From positions 37,136,062 through 37,200,061 of the forward strand of contig CAIIXF020000011.1 of the NCBI GenBank assembly GCA_903813345.2: a stretch of 64,000 nt of DNA, given 5' to 3'. Shown piece by piece: positions 36,181 to 49,075 of this stretch. The position numbers and the translations under genes were made by a program. Source of the stretch: Owenia fusiformis. Lineage: Eukaryota > Annelida > Polychaeta > Sabellida > Oweniidae. Every line of letters starts with the position of its first letter. Within the stretch, counting starts at the first letter, position 1. The notes beneath the pieces were generated by a model. It saw only the letters and a list, made by a program, of their open reading frames with translations, was not told the DNA's origin and made no database searches.

Positions 36181-36540
36181 TTCTATTCGATTTTTGAAGT
36201 AATTCTAATTTAATATCCAGCGAACACGTCTTCTTGGTCTACAAACTTCTACTCTAATGGCGACTATTTGTAGTCAATTGATTTCTTCACGGAGAGAATT
36301 ATCGAGGTGCTTTGATTGGTCTAAAATTTGATTGACGTCTGGTGGCATGAGTAAGGCGGAGTATTGGTGTCGGCCTGGCGCGTATGTGTGCCAGCTTGAG
36401 AGATAAGCTAGTAAAGTTCGACATATGGTCAACTCGAATTAAAGCCTACAACCCTTAACGCACATAAACTAGTTTGTTCAAATAAACTGACCAATAGGAA
36501 ATCACTAAAGTGACATTGACGCTGTTTACGAAAACAACCG
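36181..36540 (-). promoter_or_regulatory. Upstream region of CDKN1 with FOXO-like and CCAAT motifs
   Basis: About 340 bp upstream of the ATG, TGTTTAC (36523-36529) is a forkhead/FOXO core, followed by AAAACAA (36531-36537). A CCAAT lies at 36491-36495 and an inverted CCAAT (GATTGGT) near 36315. p27 genes in other animals are FOXO targets; that this site is used here is inference. Confidence 0.35.
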
Positions 36541-37247
36541 CACCCTTACGTTTTACTACAAAGTTCGGAAAGTTGTAAAAACTCAGAAAGTTGTACTTTT
36601 ATTTTTTCTTGTCTGTTTAGAATCAAATGACACATTTATTCAAATGAGGGTAGCACAAATCCAAAATGTTTTTAAATGCGGCCTAATGTTTGCGTCATTA
36701 TAGAAATAAAAACGGTACGAAGAGCCAAAAAACAAAGTTAAAGTGCTCAGAATGTGTAGTCACAAATCATTACAAATGTTTTGTTGTATTTCTCTATATT
36801 CCTAGATTTAAAGGAATTATAGCGCCTGGCTCTGCTTTTGATTCACTGAAACTGGTTATATGCCAAATTATGAGACAATATGTTACACATCGATACATCA
36901 TTATTGGTGCATATCTCTAATATTTATATATATATAAGCCATCACACTAATAATGGTTATATCTTGTGTTATCTGCGCGTTGTAAAATATTTCCCGCTCA
37001 AAATTTTCTCCCACGATTCACCAGACGGCGTTCGGTATTACAATTGCAAAAACTCACTACAACTTAAAAAACGAGTTTACAATTTCTATTCAAAACACAT
37101 GATCCGTATTATGGCTTTGCTTTATGTTGACGAAAAGGCCACTCCGATAATAGCAACGATTTTTAAGACAAAAATGATGTCTAGCGGTGTCAAGTGAATT
37201 CCCAGGGCATGACACGGGATGTAAGATTACAGTAGTAGTCGTATATA

Positions 37248-37259
37248 AACCACGTGGTT
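37248..37259. promoter_or_regulatory. Palindromic E-box
   Basis: AACCACGTGGTT is a perfect 12 bp palindrome around CACGTG, a bHLH-ZIP (Myc/USF/TFE) core, about 1.1 kb upstream of CDKN1. Confidence 0.3.
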
Positions 37260-37512
37260 ATATGTCTCTCACATGATGAAACATGTGCCAGGATGACACT
37301 GGACCAGCGATGGGTCAATATTTCAACAGGGCCAAGTCCAGGGGTTGTCTGAGGAGGGTCGTCGTTTCCCAGGGACGTACCAATATCTAAGGGTGTCTGA
37401 TGGGACATGTCTCAAAGTATCGCAGTATCAGTCAGCAAAAAACAATCAGTTTTCTTCTACGCATTTATTGCTTCTCACAAAACAAAAATTTGAGAGTATA
37501 AGGATGTAGGTT

Positions 37513-37532
37513 CCCTATGCATTCGTTTGACC
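37513..37532 (+). repeat. End fragment of TACCCT-type MITE
   Basis: CCCTATGCATTCGTTTGACC matches the element's left end at 18 of 20 positions; the rest is missing. Confidence 0.4.
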
Positions 37533-40500
37533 AATAATTTCGTCAGATATAATAGCCTCGTGTCACTCGTGTGTACGGCAAACAAAATCTGCGCTCATCA
37601 GCGTAGGATGACTATTGTCATATTTTTGCAAAATTCTCCAGCTTCCACAACAAAGTCACTGCTGCAGTGGAATAACTTTTATTTTACTGCTAACGTTGTC
37701 TCACTAAAATTAATTAGATCAAAAGCAATGACAATATAATGGGTGTCATGCGCGTTCATGTCGAACGATCAGTTCATTCCAAAACACATTCTATTCATTT
37801 GTCAAGTAAGAATGTAATATTAGACACGCGTTTAGACAATAACCCACATATGCAAATGAGGCTCGCAAGGTCCAACAATAGAGCACATTTTATAGAATAA
37901 ACTCAATCAAATCTTTAAACAAAGGGATGCATCAACTGAAATGAATCCGTGGCCATAAAAAAGCAATCCCACGCGACAATAATGCCCCGTCATTGTCGAA
38001 TGTCACATGTGACACGAGCATGAAAAAATGCATGAACCCCGCCTTCTAGAGAAAGATGGGCTGGGGATACGGCCGATATGCAAATTCTGCTCCAGGTGCA
38101 CGTCTTGGAGAATTTTTGCGCAAACTTATAAGTGTGCCCATGGTAGGCAATATTTGATGTGCAAATTCAAAGAGCTCTCGTTAGCCTATTCGGGTTGCAA
38201 AGATTCTGTACATTCTTTTGTTATACAGCTTCATATCCAAATAGTAAATCCATAATAGATATCAACAAGTCTATTTACCACAAAGTGCGACCGTGATCTA
38301 CACTCTGCTGGAGACCAAAATAAGAGGACTGAATCAGAGGAATGTTCAAGTGGAAGCGCCGATGTTAAAGTGCATGTGAATATTTTATAATGCAATCCCA
38401 AAATCAGCCCATCTTTGCACGCTTTGTCTGCAATGCGTTCAAGCCGACGGAAGCAGAGTGAACGGAGGTGAAATCAGCCAACATCTAATATTTAAAATTT
38501 ATTGTTTGGAAACATTATAATGTACAAACGAAATCAAACTATTGAAAATGGCAATCTTTCTCTGGTAACCTGCCCTGGCATGATAAGGAACATGACGCCA
38601 TCCTTTATCACAAAAGATAGCTATTCAATCTTTTTGGTATACAATTGTTCAAATATGTGACCACAATCAAGAAATTCGATTCTTGATCGTAGATCATGAT
38701 GTCTTTTAGTGCAATTAAATGTCTTGCCAAAGACAATTGTGATCAAACACAAATTAAGGCATTCCAGCCAATTCCAAAGAAAGGGACTGAGTCGGGACTG
38801 TCCAAACTTGCAAATGAGCAAAACAATACAATCGTGACTAAACTTTGATTGTGGGCGTCTCAAGATGGTGGACAAGCGGAACTGAAGGCCTTTTCATGAA
38901 CTTGTGTTGGGATTTATATTTCTTTGTCCCCAGGCGTGGTCCCGTAAATCCTCCAATAATGCACTATCACGGGGCATGGAATACAACAGTAGTCCGTCGT
39001 TTAATCACAAAAATCAAAACGAATACTTAAAAAGTCAACTATGCTATTTATATCATTTCAAGAAGAATTCATTTTATAATCGTAAAAACTTGAGATGAGT
39101 GAGTGGCATTTGATTATTTCTATTAAAAGTACACCATCAAATCCAATGAGCATAATTGTGATGGACTAGCTGGGTCAAGTTCGGGTGAAGATAAGCCTGC
39201 AAACAAACCTAATAATATTAGTATTCATAATTGAATAAATAGTCATAATCCAAAATCACAACACAATTATGGAAATAAAACAAAATAGCCTAGAGATGTT
39301 TTGTTTTGTCTGAACCATTAGCCGGAATGAACTTTCATGGATACTTATTTCCATCAAACGAAGTTTCTTTTGACAAATTAATGAACGCCCGTGTCCATCG
39401 TTTGGAAACAGAAAACAGCAGTTCACATTTCGGGCCATGTTTCCATAGTGAGAGATATGACATATTTTTCCCTTTCCAAGCAATACTTAGACAAAGAGTG
39501 CCCCTGAACATTGGACCTCTTTAGAGGCCCATGACGCCGATGGCCCATGAGGCTCAGAGGGACATCTATATCCTTTCTATACTGGAGCGAACATAAGTTC
39601 TGTCCTAAACAGGTGACAATCACAGATATTTTGGGTTCAAATCTCATTCTATCCCATTCTCTTTGTAAACCCCAAGCCCACATACATCTGTTAAATACAC
39701 TAAATAGTAAATACAAGGCTTTGGGGTAACATAACAATGGGAGTTACAAATGTAAAAAAACGAACAAAAGAAAACATGATTCGATTTCTATTGTAAATAC
39801 TGTTTTTCCAAGGTTATATTTGTTGATTTTTGCAATTTCTATTGTCGAGCAACACTTCACGTTGAATGGTCGCCCAGGATCGTGTGTACATTTCATGTAT
39901 ATTTCAACTGTCAATCAATGGTCGATTTCATTGATACCCACGCGTGGATGCGAGTTAAGTTATCTGGCACACGAGTTCAGCTGCTTGGGTTTACATTGTA
40001 CAATTCCTCAAATAGACCCTACAAATAGTGTCGTAGAATTTGCCCAAGCTAATAAGAATTCTTATATACAAATCACAACTAAATAAACATAGCCAAACAA
40101 ACGGTCATCTGGGACCTAATCGAGGCTGAAATACAAATAAAAAGTCATGTTTTTGAACCAAACTTTATTTTGTTTTTTAGTGTCCTCACTTCATGGCAGT
40201 GAAAGTTCGCCAACATGATGATTGGGAAAATCTGATTATTTTGTCCTGCGCCATAAGTCTGACATTTATTGGACATTTTATCATTTTTATCTTCAAAAAG
40301 AGAAAGATCAGTTAGATCAGCTTGTTCACAATATAATCTTCTACTAGACTCCAGACAAACTTAATATTCTTTTCTTGAACACAGCAAAACCAACCCTGAT
40401 TAAATACTACAATTATGATCAAAATATATTGTCTGTAAACCTGCCTTGATCAAGAGCAGATCCTAATCATGGTTTGAACGCAAGCTGTCGCTTTCAAGAC

Positions 40501-40576
40501 AATCGGAAACAAAGCCCAGGCTGCACAACTAACCCACGACTTATGAGGGGTCTTACGTCAGGAACAACAAAGCTCC

Positions 40577-40654
40577 AGTCTTGCATCAAGCCCTTGTGCC
40601 CCCCCCCCCCCACTGACATACAGATAATGGGGGGGGGGGCAGGATTGATGTACT
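40577..40654. mobile_element. C-rich snapback MITE, copy c
   Basis: Left arm AGTCTTGCATCAAGCCCTTG then C13 (40599-40611). The right arm is G11 (40629-40639) then CAGGATTGATGTACT. The C13/G11 pair is a ready-made stem around a 17 bp loop. Confidence 0.65.
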
Positions 40655-41437
40655 ATTAACATCTCCCCAGTACTTAATAATCAATATACATTCAACATTA
40701 AAATGAAAAATCTGCATAACGGTAACTGACATGTGGCCTAGCATGCTTAATCCGTAAGGAAACAATACGTTAATCCCCCAGAAGTCCTCGAGGCACACGC
40801 CAATGCACCTGTCATTGTGTTTGCTTTCTGTTCTGGCTTTGTTGCATGCTTGGTCGCTATTATCGACCGTGTGTACGTCTTCAGAAACTAAGTCATTGAA
40901 GTAGGTTTAATACGTTCTGCACTCAGATCAATAATATTAATAACACAATTGTGAGAACAAATGATGAAATACGAAATATCAGTTATTGTTGTCCATTGAA
41001 TCTGGTTCTTTTGCTTTTTGTGACCATATTGGCTGGAGTGTTTTGGACGCATTGGCCTTCATTCTTGTGACATTCACAACGCTCACTTTTTGTTGATGGA
41101 TTGGTTTTATGAGTAACTATTTTTTATTGACAAACATCCGTGTTCCCATCTGCATCTTCCAAGCAAATTTTACTTCAGTTGTGCTTATGTTTACAAATCT
41201 AAGATAACTAAACTCCGCACTGGACGTATGCATGGGCTTTCTCTTATGGCAATATCAATTACTGTCATCGGGGAGAGAAAGGGGGTGGCCGTGGGGGTGC
41301 CAGTGATTTGAAGTACGACTGGTATAATTAATTACAATCCGAGGCTCTAGAATTAAATAATTTTGATTGATTTAAATTTGGAAATCAAACAATTATTATT
41401 TCCAAGAGTGAGATCAATTAGAGAATTGGCGGGAATC

Positions 41438-41454
41438 TGACGTCACCGGTGACG
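41438..41454. promoter_or_regulatory. CRE inside a 14 bp palindrome
   Basis: TGACGTCA (41438-41445) overlaps the perfect palindrome CGTCACCGGTGACG (41441-41454). No gene is adjacent. Confidence 0.3.
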
Positions 41455-42924
41455 CCATTTAACATAACACATATTATATTCCAATTAACTTTTATTAAAT
41501 AGTAATTGTTTTCTTAATCTTAAGCTAACAGATCAGTGCCAAGTGGTCAATGCCAAGCTTGAATGCCAGTAAATGTCACAATAAAAGTTTCCCTCCTCGC
41601 TTCGCTAATCCTATCAAATGCTAATACGTGGACTGCTTACTATAGGGGTTTAATCCGGACCAGACCCTCGCCCCTATATACATTCTAAATAAGTATCATA
41701 TATGTCATGTTAACTCATTGGAGGCTGGATTAAAATAAGCCCTAAACATATACGTGTAATAATATCATTTAGATTAACTCCTATTAAAATGTATAACTAA
41801 TGTTTACATTAGTTTATTACGAGTGGAACTAAAGGCGTAATCCAATTCAATGTTATTTATGTTGATTTGGTAAATATTTGATAAAGGGAAGTGTGTTTTG
41901 TTTTGTTGTTAAATTGAGAAACTGACCAACAAGCGGGTAAATAAATTTATTTTCTTTGCTGATTTTCATTGCATGAGGAGTCGATCATTATATTTGTCCA
42001 TTTCAGTTTCAAGTATTTAGTTATGTATGAGCTGGAACATATTTTCATTGGAGCTAAATCTTATAGTTATCTCATTAATCTTAACAGTAACAATTTACCA
42101 GGAAGACTTTAGGAATTTATTTGGTAAAACATGGACATGGAACCAAGATGACTTGCTGAGATATAAGACTTTTTGGGGTATGTTCATCTTCGACTTTCAA
42201 CGTTGTTGGAGCGACTAAAACCAAGACTGGTCCGTAGTCTCCTGGGAACCACACTGGGCTTTGTTATTCTGCATCGACACATTTTGCTCTTCTTCCAATG
42301 TGCTATCTTAGAAACCGGAAATAAAAATGGAAGTCTAATATCGAGCGACTATCTCCCCTCCCCCATTCTTATTCTTATTCTGAATGTGGCCGGCCGTCAC
42401 ATCTTGATTCACAAGGTGCGATTGTTCCTACCTCTCTAGACCCAGTGGAATATGTGGAAAGCGACGATGCGGCCGTCAGAGACATGATGCAAAACACGCA
42501 CCAGGTATCTCCGTAATACAGCCAGATCTGCAGGTGGCGTATACCTGTTTGGCTTTGTGATGTAATGGCATTCATTTACAAATATCATGTCACCATATCC
42601 ACACTTGTTAACATCTTGAACGCACTATGGACACTTCCCGGGGATTAACAACAAAAATATTGTTTCACTTCTCATGTTAACCTTACGCAATTGGAATGAG
42701 GAGAGAACGGATCAGTGATCAAACTAACAGAATATAATCCACGTACAAAATATTGTGAAATGATATATTGATTTAAGATCTTTATCACAAAGAATGGAAT
42801 TTAACAATTGTGTTACTTTTCTTGACATTCCCAGTGCCTTTCACTTTTAATTTTATTGAGTATGTTGAGTAGATTTAAGGAACTGACACTCAAATGATGT
42901 GTACTCGATTAGAAACTGTATACC

Positions 42925-42996
42925 GATCGACCGATTTGAGTATTTTTGATCGACCAATTTGAGTATTTTTGATCGACCAATTAGAGTATTTTTGAT
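42925..42996 (+). repeat. Tandem repeat, 23 bp unit, about 3 copies
   Basis: Unit GATCGACCAATTTGAGTATT plus TTT, with one or two substitutions between copies. Confidence 0.85.
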
Positions 42997-44106
42997 ACAG
43001 AAAGTCCATGTTACAAAAACTTTGCAATATGATTTAAAAATATGGAAATTGATTAATGTTCTGGAAAATGATAAAAATAATGTTAGTTGATCATAATCTT
43101 TAAATACCCCAAAACTCTTAATCTCTTAATCCTTTAATTATCAGGTTATTAGCACTATAGATTTATTTGGATAGTGCCATCATTTGATATTCAGGTATTT
43201 TAGACAAAGGGGGACGTTTACCACAAATATTCTAAAAATGAACGGATTGGAAAAGGAATGTTGAAACTGATTTTAATTATTTTGATTATCTAATGAGTGA
43301 ATAACAAAATACTTTAATTCATAACATGCATTTAGAACATCTAAGTGCTGCCCATTTGTACCCTCAGAATATACATTTGTATGTAGTCTGCACCCTAGCT
43401 CTTGTGTCCAGCCCCCCCCCCCCATTGTTTCTCTCGCATCATGGGTGTGATGCGACTCAGATAGGGAAACTAGATAATACGAACAGATGGCAATATCGAC
43501 AATATATGTAACATTTGAAATATTGGATTTAAGCATGCTTTTTAATATTCATCTTTTGCTCTGGGGAAACGTTTTGTTCTGGAGAGTACAATTAATCTAA
43601 TTAGATGGAGAACTCCCATAAATGAAATATCAAGATTGACATTTCTTAAATGTAAAACAAAATAAAAACAATCAAAGCAACAAAGGAGAAATTAAAGAAA
43701 CATGTAGAATATTCTCTAAATTGTATATAAATGTAAGAAATCAGACAGTCAATCAAAAGTTTGTTAGAAATTCTTTGGAACAAGCATTACAGGAACGATT
43801 ATTTATAAGTGGGAAATGAAGGGATTTGAAATGGCCTGGGCCAACTGTTAAAGTGTAACCTGGGGTGGCAATATAGGCTCTCCAATCACATTTACCAACT
43901 GTCTTGAATCAAGAAAATACAACTAAAATGCCCCATTTAATTCTGATGTTTTGACAATCGTTCCCCTTCCCTTACCCACTGGGTGCCGATTACTAGATAT
44001 GACATACGTTCAAAAGCTTTAGAATTAGTGCAGAAAATCATCCAAAAAACTTAAAAAATGATTTATTTCAATGTTATTCCTTTTGTACTGTAGATACGTT
44101 TTTAAA

Positions 44107-44190
44107 TACCCTTTGCATTCGTTTGACTTCACTTCTTAAAAGAGAGCTGCGTCTTCATCTGTAGTTTAACTAGACTCTGTACACAGGGTA
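44107..44190 (+). mobile_element. TACCCT-type MITE, copy 3 (84 bp)
   Basis: It begins TACCCTTTGCATTCGTTTGA and ends ACACAGGGTA, flanked by TA. A fragment of its middle (TAAAAGAGAGCTTC) reappears at about 44217-44230, just to the right, suggesting a nested or tandem second copy. Confidence 0.75.
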
Positions 44191-45245
44191 GTTTTTAAAT
44201 AGTTTAATTTTCCATTTAAAAGAGAGCTTCATGTTCATTATTCTACTATGCCAGGATCTGGCCCAGTTTAGACAAGGATATCAATAGCTTGATGCGTGAT
44301 TACATCTTTAATTTATATTATAAAATTCCATGATTAAAAATACACTGCACTGAAAAACCAGATAAAGGGCATTCAGTTCATTTATTGATTTTCACATTCA
44401 TATGACTCTAAAATAATCATTATTCAAAATTATCATATGCTTTGAGAATATTGATTTTCCACAAAGGACTCAGATCAAAAATTAAAATATTCTTTGTCCT
44501 AAAATACAATCATTATTCTGCCTACTTTTCCAATGTAACTGATGTAATCATCTAATTACAGGTAAATTATAGGCACACCTGTAATCACCAATGGACAGGT
44601 GACACAGGTGTTTTGGCTCTTATTGGTCAGTTCTGAACACTGAGGGAAATCAATATGCCCTTGTTAGCAATAATTGATTTAATGTTATCAATATTTTTGT
44701 ATAATTGTATTAAAGCATAAGCTTTTTGATGTATTCAGAACTTTTATCATTCTATGCACAATCTGTTATATATTACATACCAGACAGTTACTTCTTCTGT
44801 AGGTCAGTAGTCACAATAATAATTTAATGAGTTTATGCAAAATGCTTTCATTTTATACATGTATACATAAATATTTTACAACATATTTTGATGAAATTTT
44901 AACAGAATATAGAAAGAACAAAAGCTATAGGAGGCCCTTTCAGGAGGGCGTCCTTATAATTATGTAGGCCTATTTAAGATGCAAAAAATTACTGTGAAAA
45001 AGTCAAAAGTTATGGTTGCTATAACTTATGTTTTGGTAATGTGGGGAAATATTAGGTATATTTCTCTGCTCTGGAAAACATATTCAAACTTTATTTTAGG
45101 GTACCTGGAGTCCAGAGATGAGTGGCTCTCTTTTTACGATGCATGAGTCATGAAAAGGGGATCGAAAAGATGTTCACATTAAGAGGTGTTCTGATATATA
45201 TGTATAGGTTTTACAGGATTTACAGCTTTCACCTTTACTGCGTAC

Positions 45246-45271
45246 CATGGGCTTTCAATTGAAAGCCCATG
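45246..45271. repeat. Perfect 26 bp palindrome
   Basis: CATGGGCTTTCAA (45246-45258) is followed directly by its exact reverse complement. The half TTGAAAGCCCATGG recurs near 47130. Confidence 0.85.
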
Positions 45272-45591
45272 TGTGTACTTAAGTGATGACAGTATGAAGT
45301 TGAACCATCTGAGATTTTGAGAATCTATGTCAGGGCATTCGGATTATACCTCCTTACAATACCTTAATATCTGGCTAAATGAGAGACCTGTGCACGCGCT
45401 AATCAGAGTTCTTGCTGACATGTAACCTTATCAATGTATTCTGAGTCAATATAATTACAATCTTATGTTAACTTTTTTCAAGAGTCTCATTTAATTTCAA
45501 TTAATCAAAGGACTAATTTTACAGAAATTGAATAAACGTTTACGATGAATAATAAAAAACAACCAAATCAATTTTATAGTTGGTGTTACTC

Positions 45592-45597
45592 TTTATT
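45592..45597 (-). terminator. Candidate distal poly(A) signal on the minus strand
   Basis: TTTATT (AATAAA on the minus strand) is followed, in transcript sense, by a GT/T-rich stretch. It could end the transcript whose last coding exon is at 51466-51570, giving a ~5.9 kb 3' UTR. Other signals lie in between, so this is weak. Confidence 0.25.
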
Positions 45598-46059
45598 TTC
45601 ATTTTATATCATATTTACATAACAGACAATACTGTATAGGAAAAATGACTGCATTTCAATTTTGTACAATTTTATACATATACTTAAAGAATGTGCGTAT
45701 TTTATACATGATTCACACAAGAAGATTTTAGATAATCTGTTGGTTATTGCTAATCCACAAGTCTTTCATCCACAATATTGTCTTTCAAGTCTCACCTTTG
45801 GAGTTTCTAGACTCTAGCCCACCTCTATCTACACTCCCCTGCAAAAATTTGGCATTCAGAAGACCCCTGTTCTGTATTGCATTTTAAATATGATGTCTTT
45901 ATGACCATGTGCAGTATAGCATAGTCTGCGTGGATTCCATTTCATAAACAACAAGGCATTAACATGCAATGTCACCACCTGTCATTTGTTACAGACACCA
46001 AATGATGAATGCCGAATGCCGAACACTGTAAACCAAAAAGCTGGAGTTTATAATAATAT

Positions 46060-46133
46060 GTCACCACTTGTGGTGGTGACATAATAACCACAACCATCTT
46101 GGCTTTCCAATGGTTGAAATACCATTGGAAAGC
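46060..46133. repeat. Two adjacent hairpins
   Basis: GTCACCAC (46060-46067) pairs with GTGGTGAC (46073-46080). GCTTTCCAATGG (46102-46113) pairs perfectly with CCATTGGAAAGC (46122-46133) around an 8 nt loop. Confidence 0.7.
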
Positions 46134-47794
46134 TGAAATAGGACACAACTATTGTGGATGAAAGTTTGACTTGAAATAATTACAAGACTGCACAAGATAA
46201 ATTCTAAAGCTTCTCAAAGGAGTGGTATTGATATGGAGAACTTTTTGAACACATGTTTCTCTTCAACCAGCCATAAAAAAATCTAAAAATTTTACACACA
46301 TCGTCAATTTAATGGTCATCTTTTGAATGGTAACAATATAATTTGAAAAATATATATATACTTTCATCTATATTGAAAGACATTTTATTTCATTCTCAAG
46401 AATTGGTAGAAAGGAGCAAAAACAATTGCACTAAAAAACAAAAAAATTTTAACAAAAACAGTTATATAAGTATTTCTAAATAATTTTCGCATTAAATTGT
46501 TGTCAATCAGTCAACATTACATAAAATACCATGTTTTTTTACAGAATGTTTTCAATGATTGGTTTAAGAGAAAAACATTGTTGAATTCAGTTCTCCATAT
46601 CGCTACCACTCCTTTCTAAAGTTAAGAAGGAATCAATGGTCCTAAGATGGACTAGATTTTACAAATATTGAGGTAAAAGTTATATCAAACAAAATTAAGA
46701 GTGGGCCCTATTTTCTATTATTTTCAGGAGAAGGGCCATGTAATCAATCAGACCAAGGGGGTGCAGCCAGGCACAAGGCAGGCAAAACACTTTATTTTTT
46801 ATTTTCAAATAATACTCATAAAAAAAGAAGTTCAGTGGTAGGATTATAACCCCTTTGGCCTTTATTTGACTTGCCTTGATGATGATCCTGGCTATATGGC
46901 ACCGTAGAAGTGCATTAGAATGCTCACTACGGCAAATAAATATCACAAAGCTGGCACACATACATCACCATAAATGGTCAAAAATTAAACATAAAGTAGT
47001 AAAAATCCACCATTTGTTCATTATTCTTGATTCTAAATTATAGATATTATTGTACTTGTATATTGTAAACATAGTTTAGAAAATTGTAAACTCTTTAAAC
47101 ATGTAAGTGTCAACATGAGCTTCTCTTGAAAGCCCATGGTGTCAATTATGTAAGATAGTAACTTCACAAATATCTTCAGTTGTATTCTTAAATGACCACA
47201 TTCAAAAGATATAAATAGTAAATATATTAAGATCAATAAGATCAGCTTTGAGAGTCAGATTACGTAGTTAATTGTGCTTAAAGTCTGAGTTAAACATTGC
47301 CAAAAATAATACAAAAATTGCGTCTCTACTGATAACACAATGACTCATACATGACATGAAGATATTAGATAAATAAAATAAAAGATAATATGCGTAATAA
47401 CAGTTTCATTTTGACATGGACTTCAGATTTTGATGAAAAAGCATTTTACATAAACATAGTTACATATAGCTAATCAAAACAAAATCAAGGCATTAAAATG
47501 ACAAAATACAACCAAATGGTTACAATAAAAAATTGTAACCATTTGTAACAGATGCTAGTTATGTTACAGATACTAATGCGTAACTCTGAATGTCGAATGT
47601 CTATGCTAAACACCAGTCACAAAAATGATGGTTGTAACAATCTGTCACCAATCTTGAAATATAAAAGGAATCCTCCATACATAAGCGTCTGTTTATGTTG
47701 GGGCCCTGGATTGTCTAGCATTAAAAGTCTGATCAGTCTACTTAAATTAGAAGTACTATGTAAATAAAATGAAAAATGCTAGTCTAATATAATG

Positions 47795-48326
47795 ACTGGT
47801 GATCCACTCAATTACGCTGGTTACCAAAACGGTTTGTTTTGGTAACAAAATGATGGAACATCGAAGGTACGATTTTTCTTGTTTCCTTATTTTACGCGTT
47901 GTAGGCAGAATTCCCACGACATTTTTTAAAACAAACTTGTATCAGTATCATATGTTTAAGAAATTGTACATATTTGCGAACAAATAGTTCAGAAGACAAC
48001 AGAATCGTCGATTTAATTCCTCACTTAAGTTACATAAACGGTTTTTCGAAAAACAGTTAAGATCTGCACTTTTAACCCAAACCGTTTATGTAACTTAAGT
48101 GAGGAAGTAAATCAACGATTCTGTTGTCTTCGGAGCCATTTTTTCGCAAACATGTACATTTTCTAAAACATATGATACTGATACACGTTGTGAGAAAAAA
48201 CGTTGTGGGGATTCTGCCTACAAAGCGTGAAATAAGGAAAAAAGAAAAATCGTACCTTCGACGTTCCAACATTTTGTTACCAAAACGACCGTTTTGGTAA
48301 CCAGCGTAATCGAGTGGATCACCAGT
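47795..48326. mobile_element. 532 bp near-perfect foldback element
   Basis: Left arm 47795-48044 and right arm 48079-48326 are inverted copies (about 90% by eye) around a ~34 bp loop. The ends read ACTGGTGATCCACTC / GAGTGGATCACCAGT. A nearby GTTACCAAAACGG / CCGTTTTGGTAAC pair is exact. ATATAATGA flanks the left end (47787-47795) and recurs near 48338-48346, a possible 8-9 bp target duplication if the element extends ~11 bp further right; TGA is the alternative. There is no transposase. A partial relative lies at 11262-11400. Confidence 0.85.
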
Positions 48327-48810
48327 GATGATGAGCATATAATGAAAATTTAGCACAACAAAAGAGCACACATATATTTTTTGTGTTGTACTCTAATCAG
48401 TCAGCACACCATACTTTGATGGTTACGAATACGATGCACCTGGTCAATGCATTCGACATATTTGTTGTGATAGTACCTGATTAGAGCACACACCATATTT
48501 GACTAATGTAGACCTACAGATCTATCTATCACTATTTTTTTGTTTTGTTTTGTTATTGACCCTGATCAGATAAAGTACAATAATAATAGTTACACTAAAA
48601 TCATATATTTATAATATCAATATCTTGTTCTTTGATTGCATATTTGCAATATATCTGGGCACCTTTTCTGTTTACAACTGTACAAATGTACATCTTTATA
48701 CATTTTTATATTATTGAGCACACAATTCATAAGTTAACAACAACAACAATAATAGTTACATCAGGATAACAAGTCCCTGAAATCCAAAACCAACAGGTCT
48801 GCATTCAGAT

Positions 48811-49075
48811 AGGTCCCTAATTCTAGAATGACAGGTCCTACTTCTAGAATTACAGGTCCCTAATTCTAGAATGACAGGTCCTAATTCTAGAATTACAGGT
48901 CCCTAATTCTAGAATGACAGGTCCTAATTCTAGAATTACAGGTCCCTAATTCTAGAATGACAGGTCCTAATTCTAGAATTACAGGTCCCTAATTCTAGAA
49001 TGACAGGTCCTAATTCTAGAGCTACAGGTCCTAATTCTAGAATTACAGGTCCCTAATTCTAGACGACAGATCCCT
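48811..49075 (+). repeat. Minisatellite of TCTAGAAT-ACAGGTCC units
   Basis: Alternating ~21 and ~22 bp half-units differ as TTCTAGAATGACAGGTCCTA and TTCTAGAATTACAGGTCCC, forming a ~43 bp higher-order dimer. There are about a dozen half-units, decaying to about 49235. Each half-unit has a TCTAGA palindrome. Confidence 0.9.

Noticed and set aside
42027-42218. Plus-strand frame with an apparent membrane segment
   Set aside because: Short, isolated, with no supporting signals.
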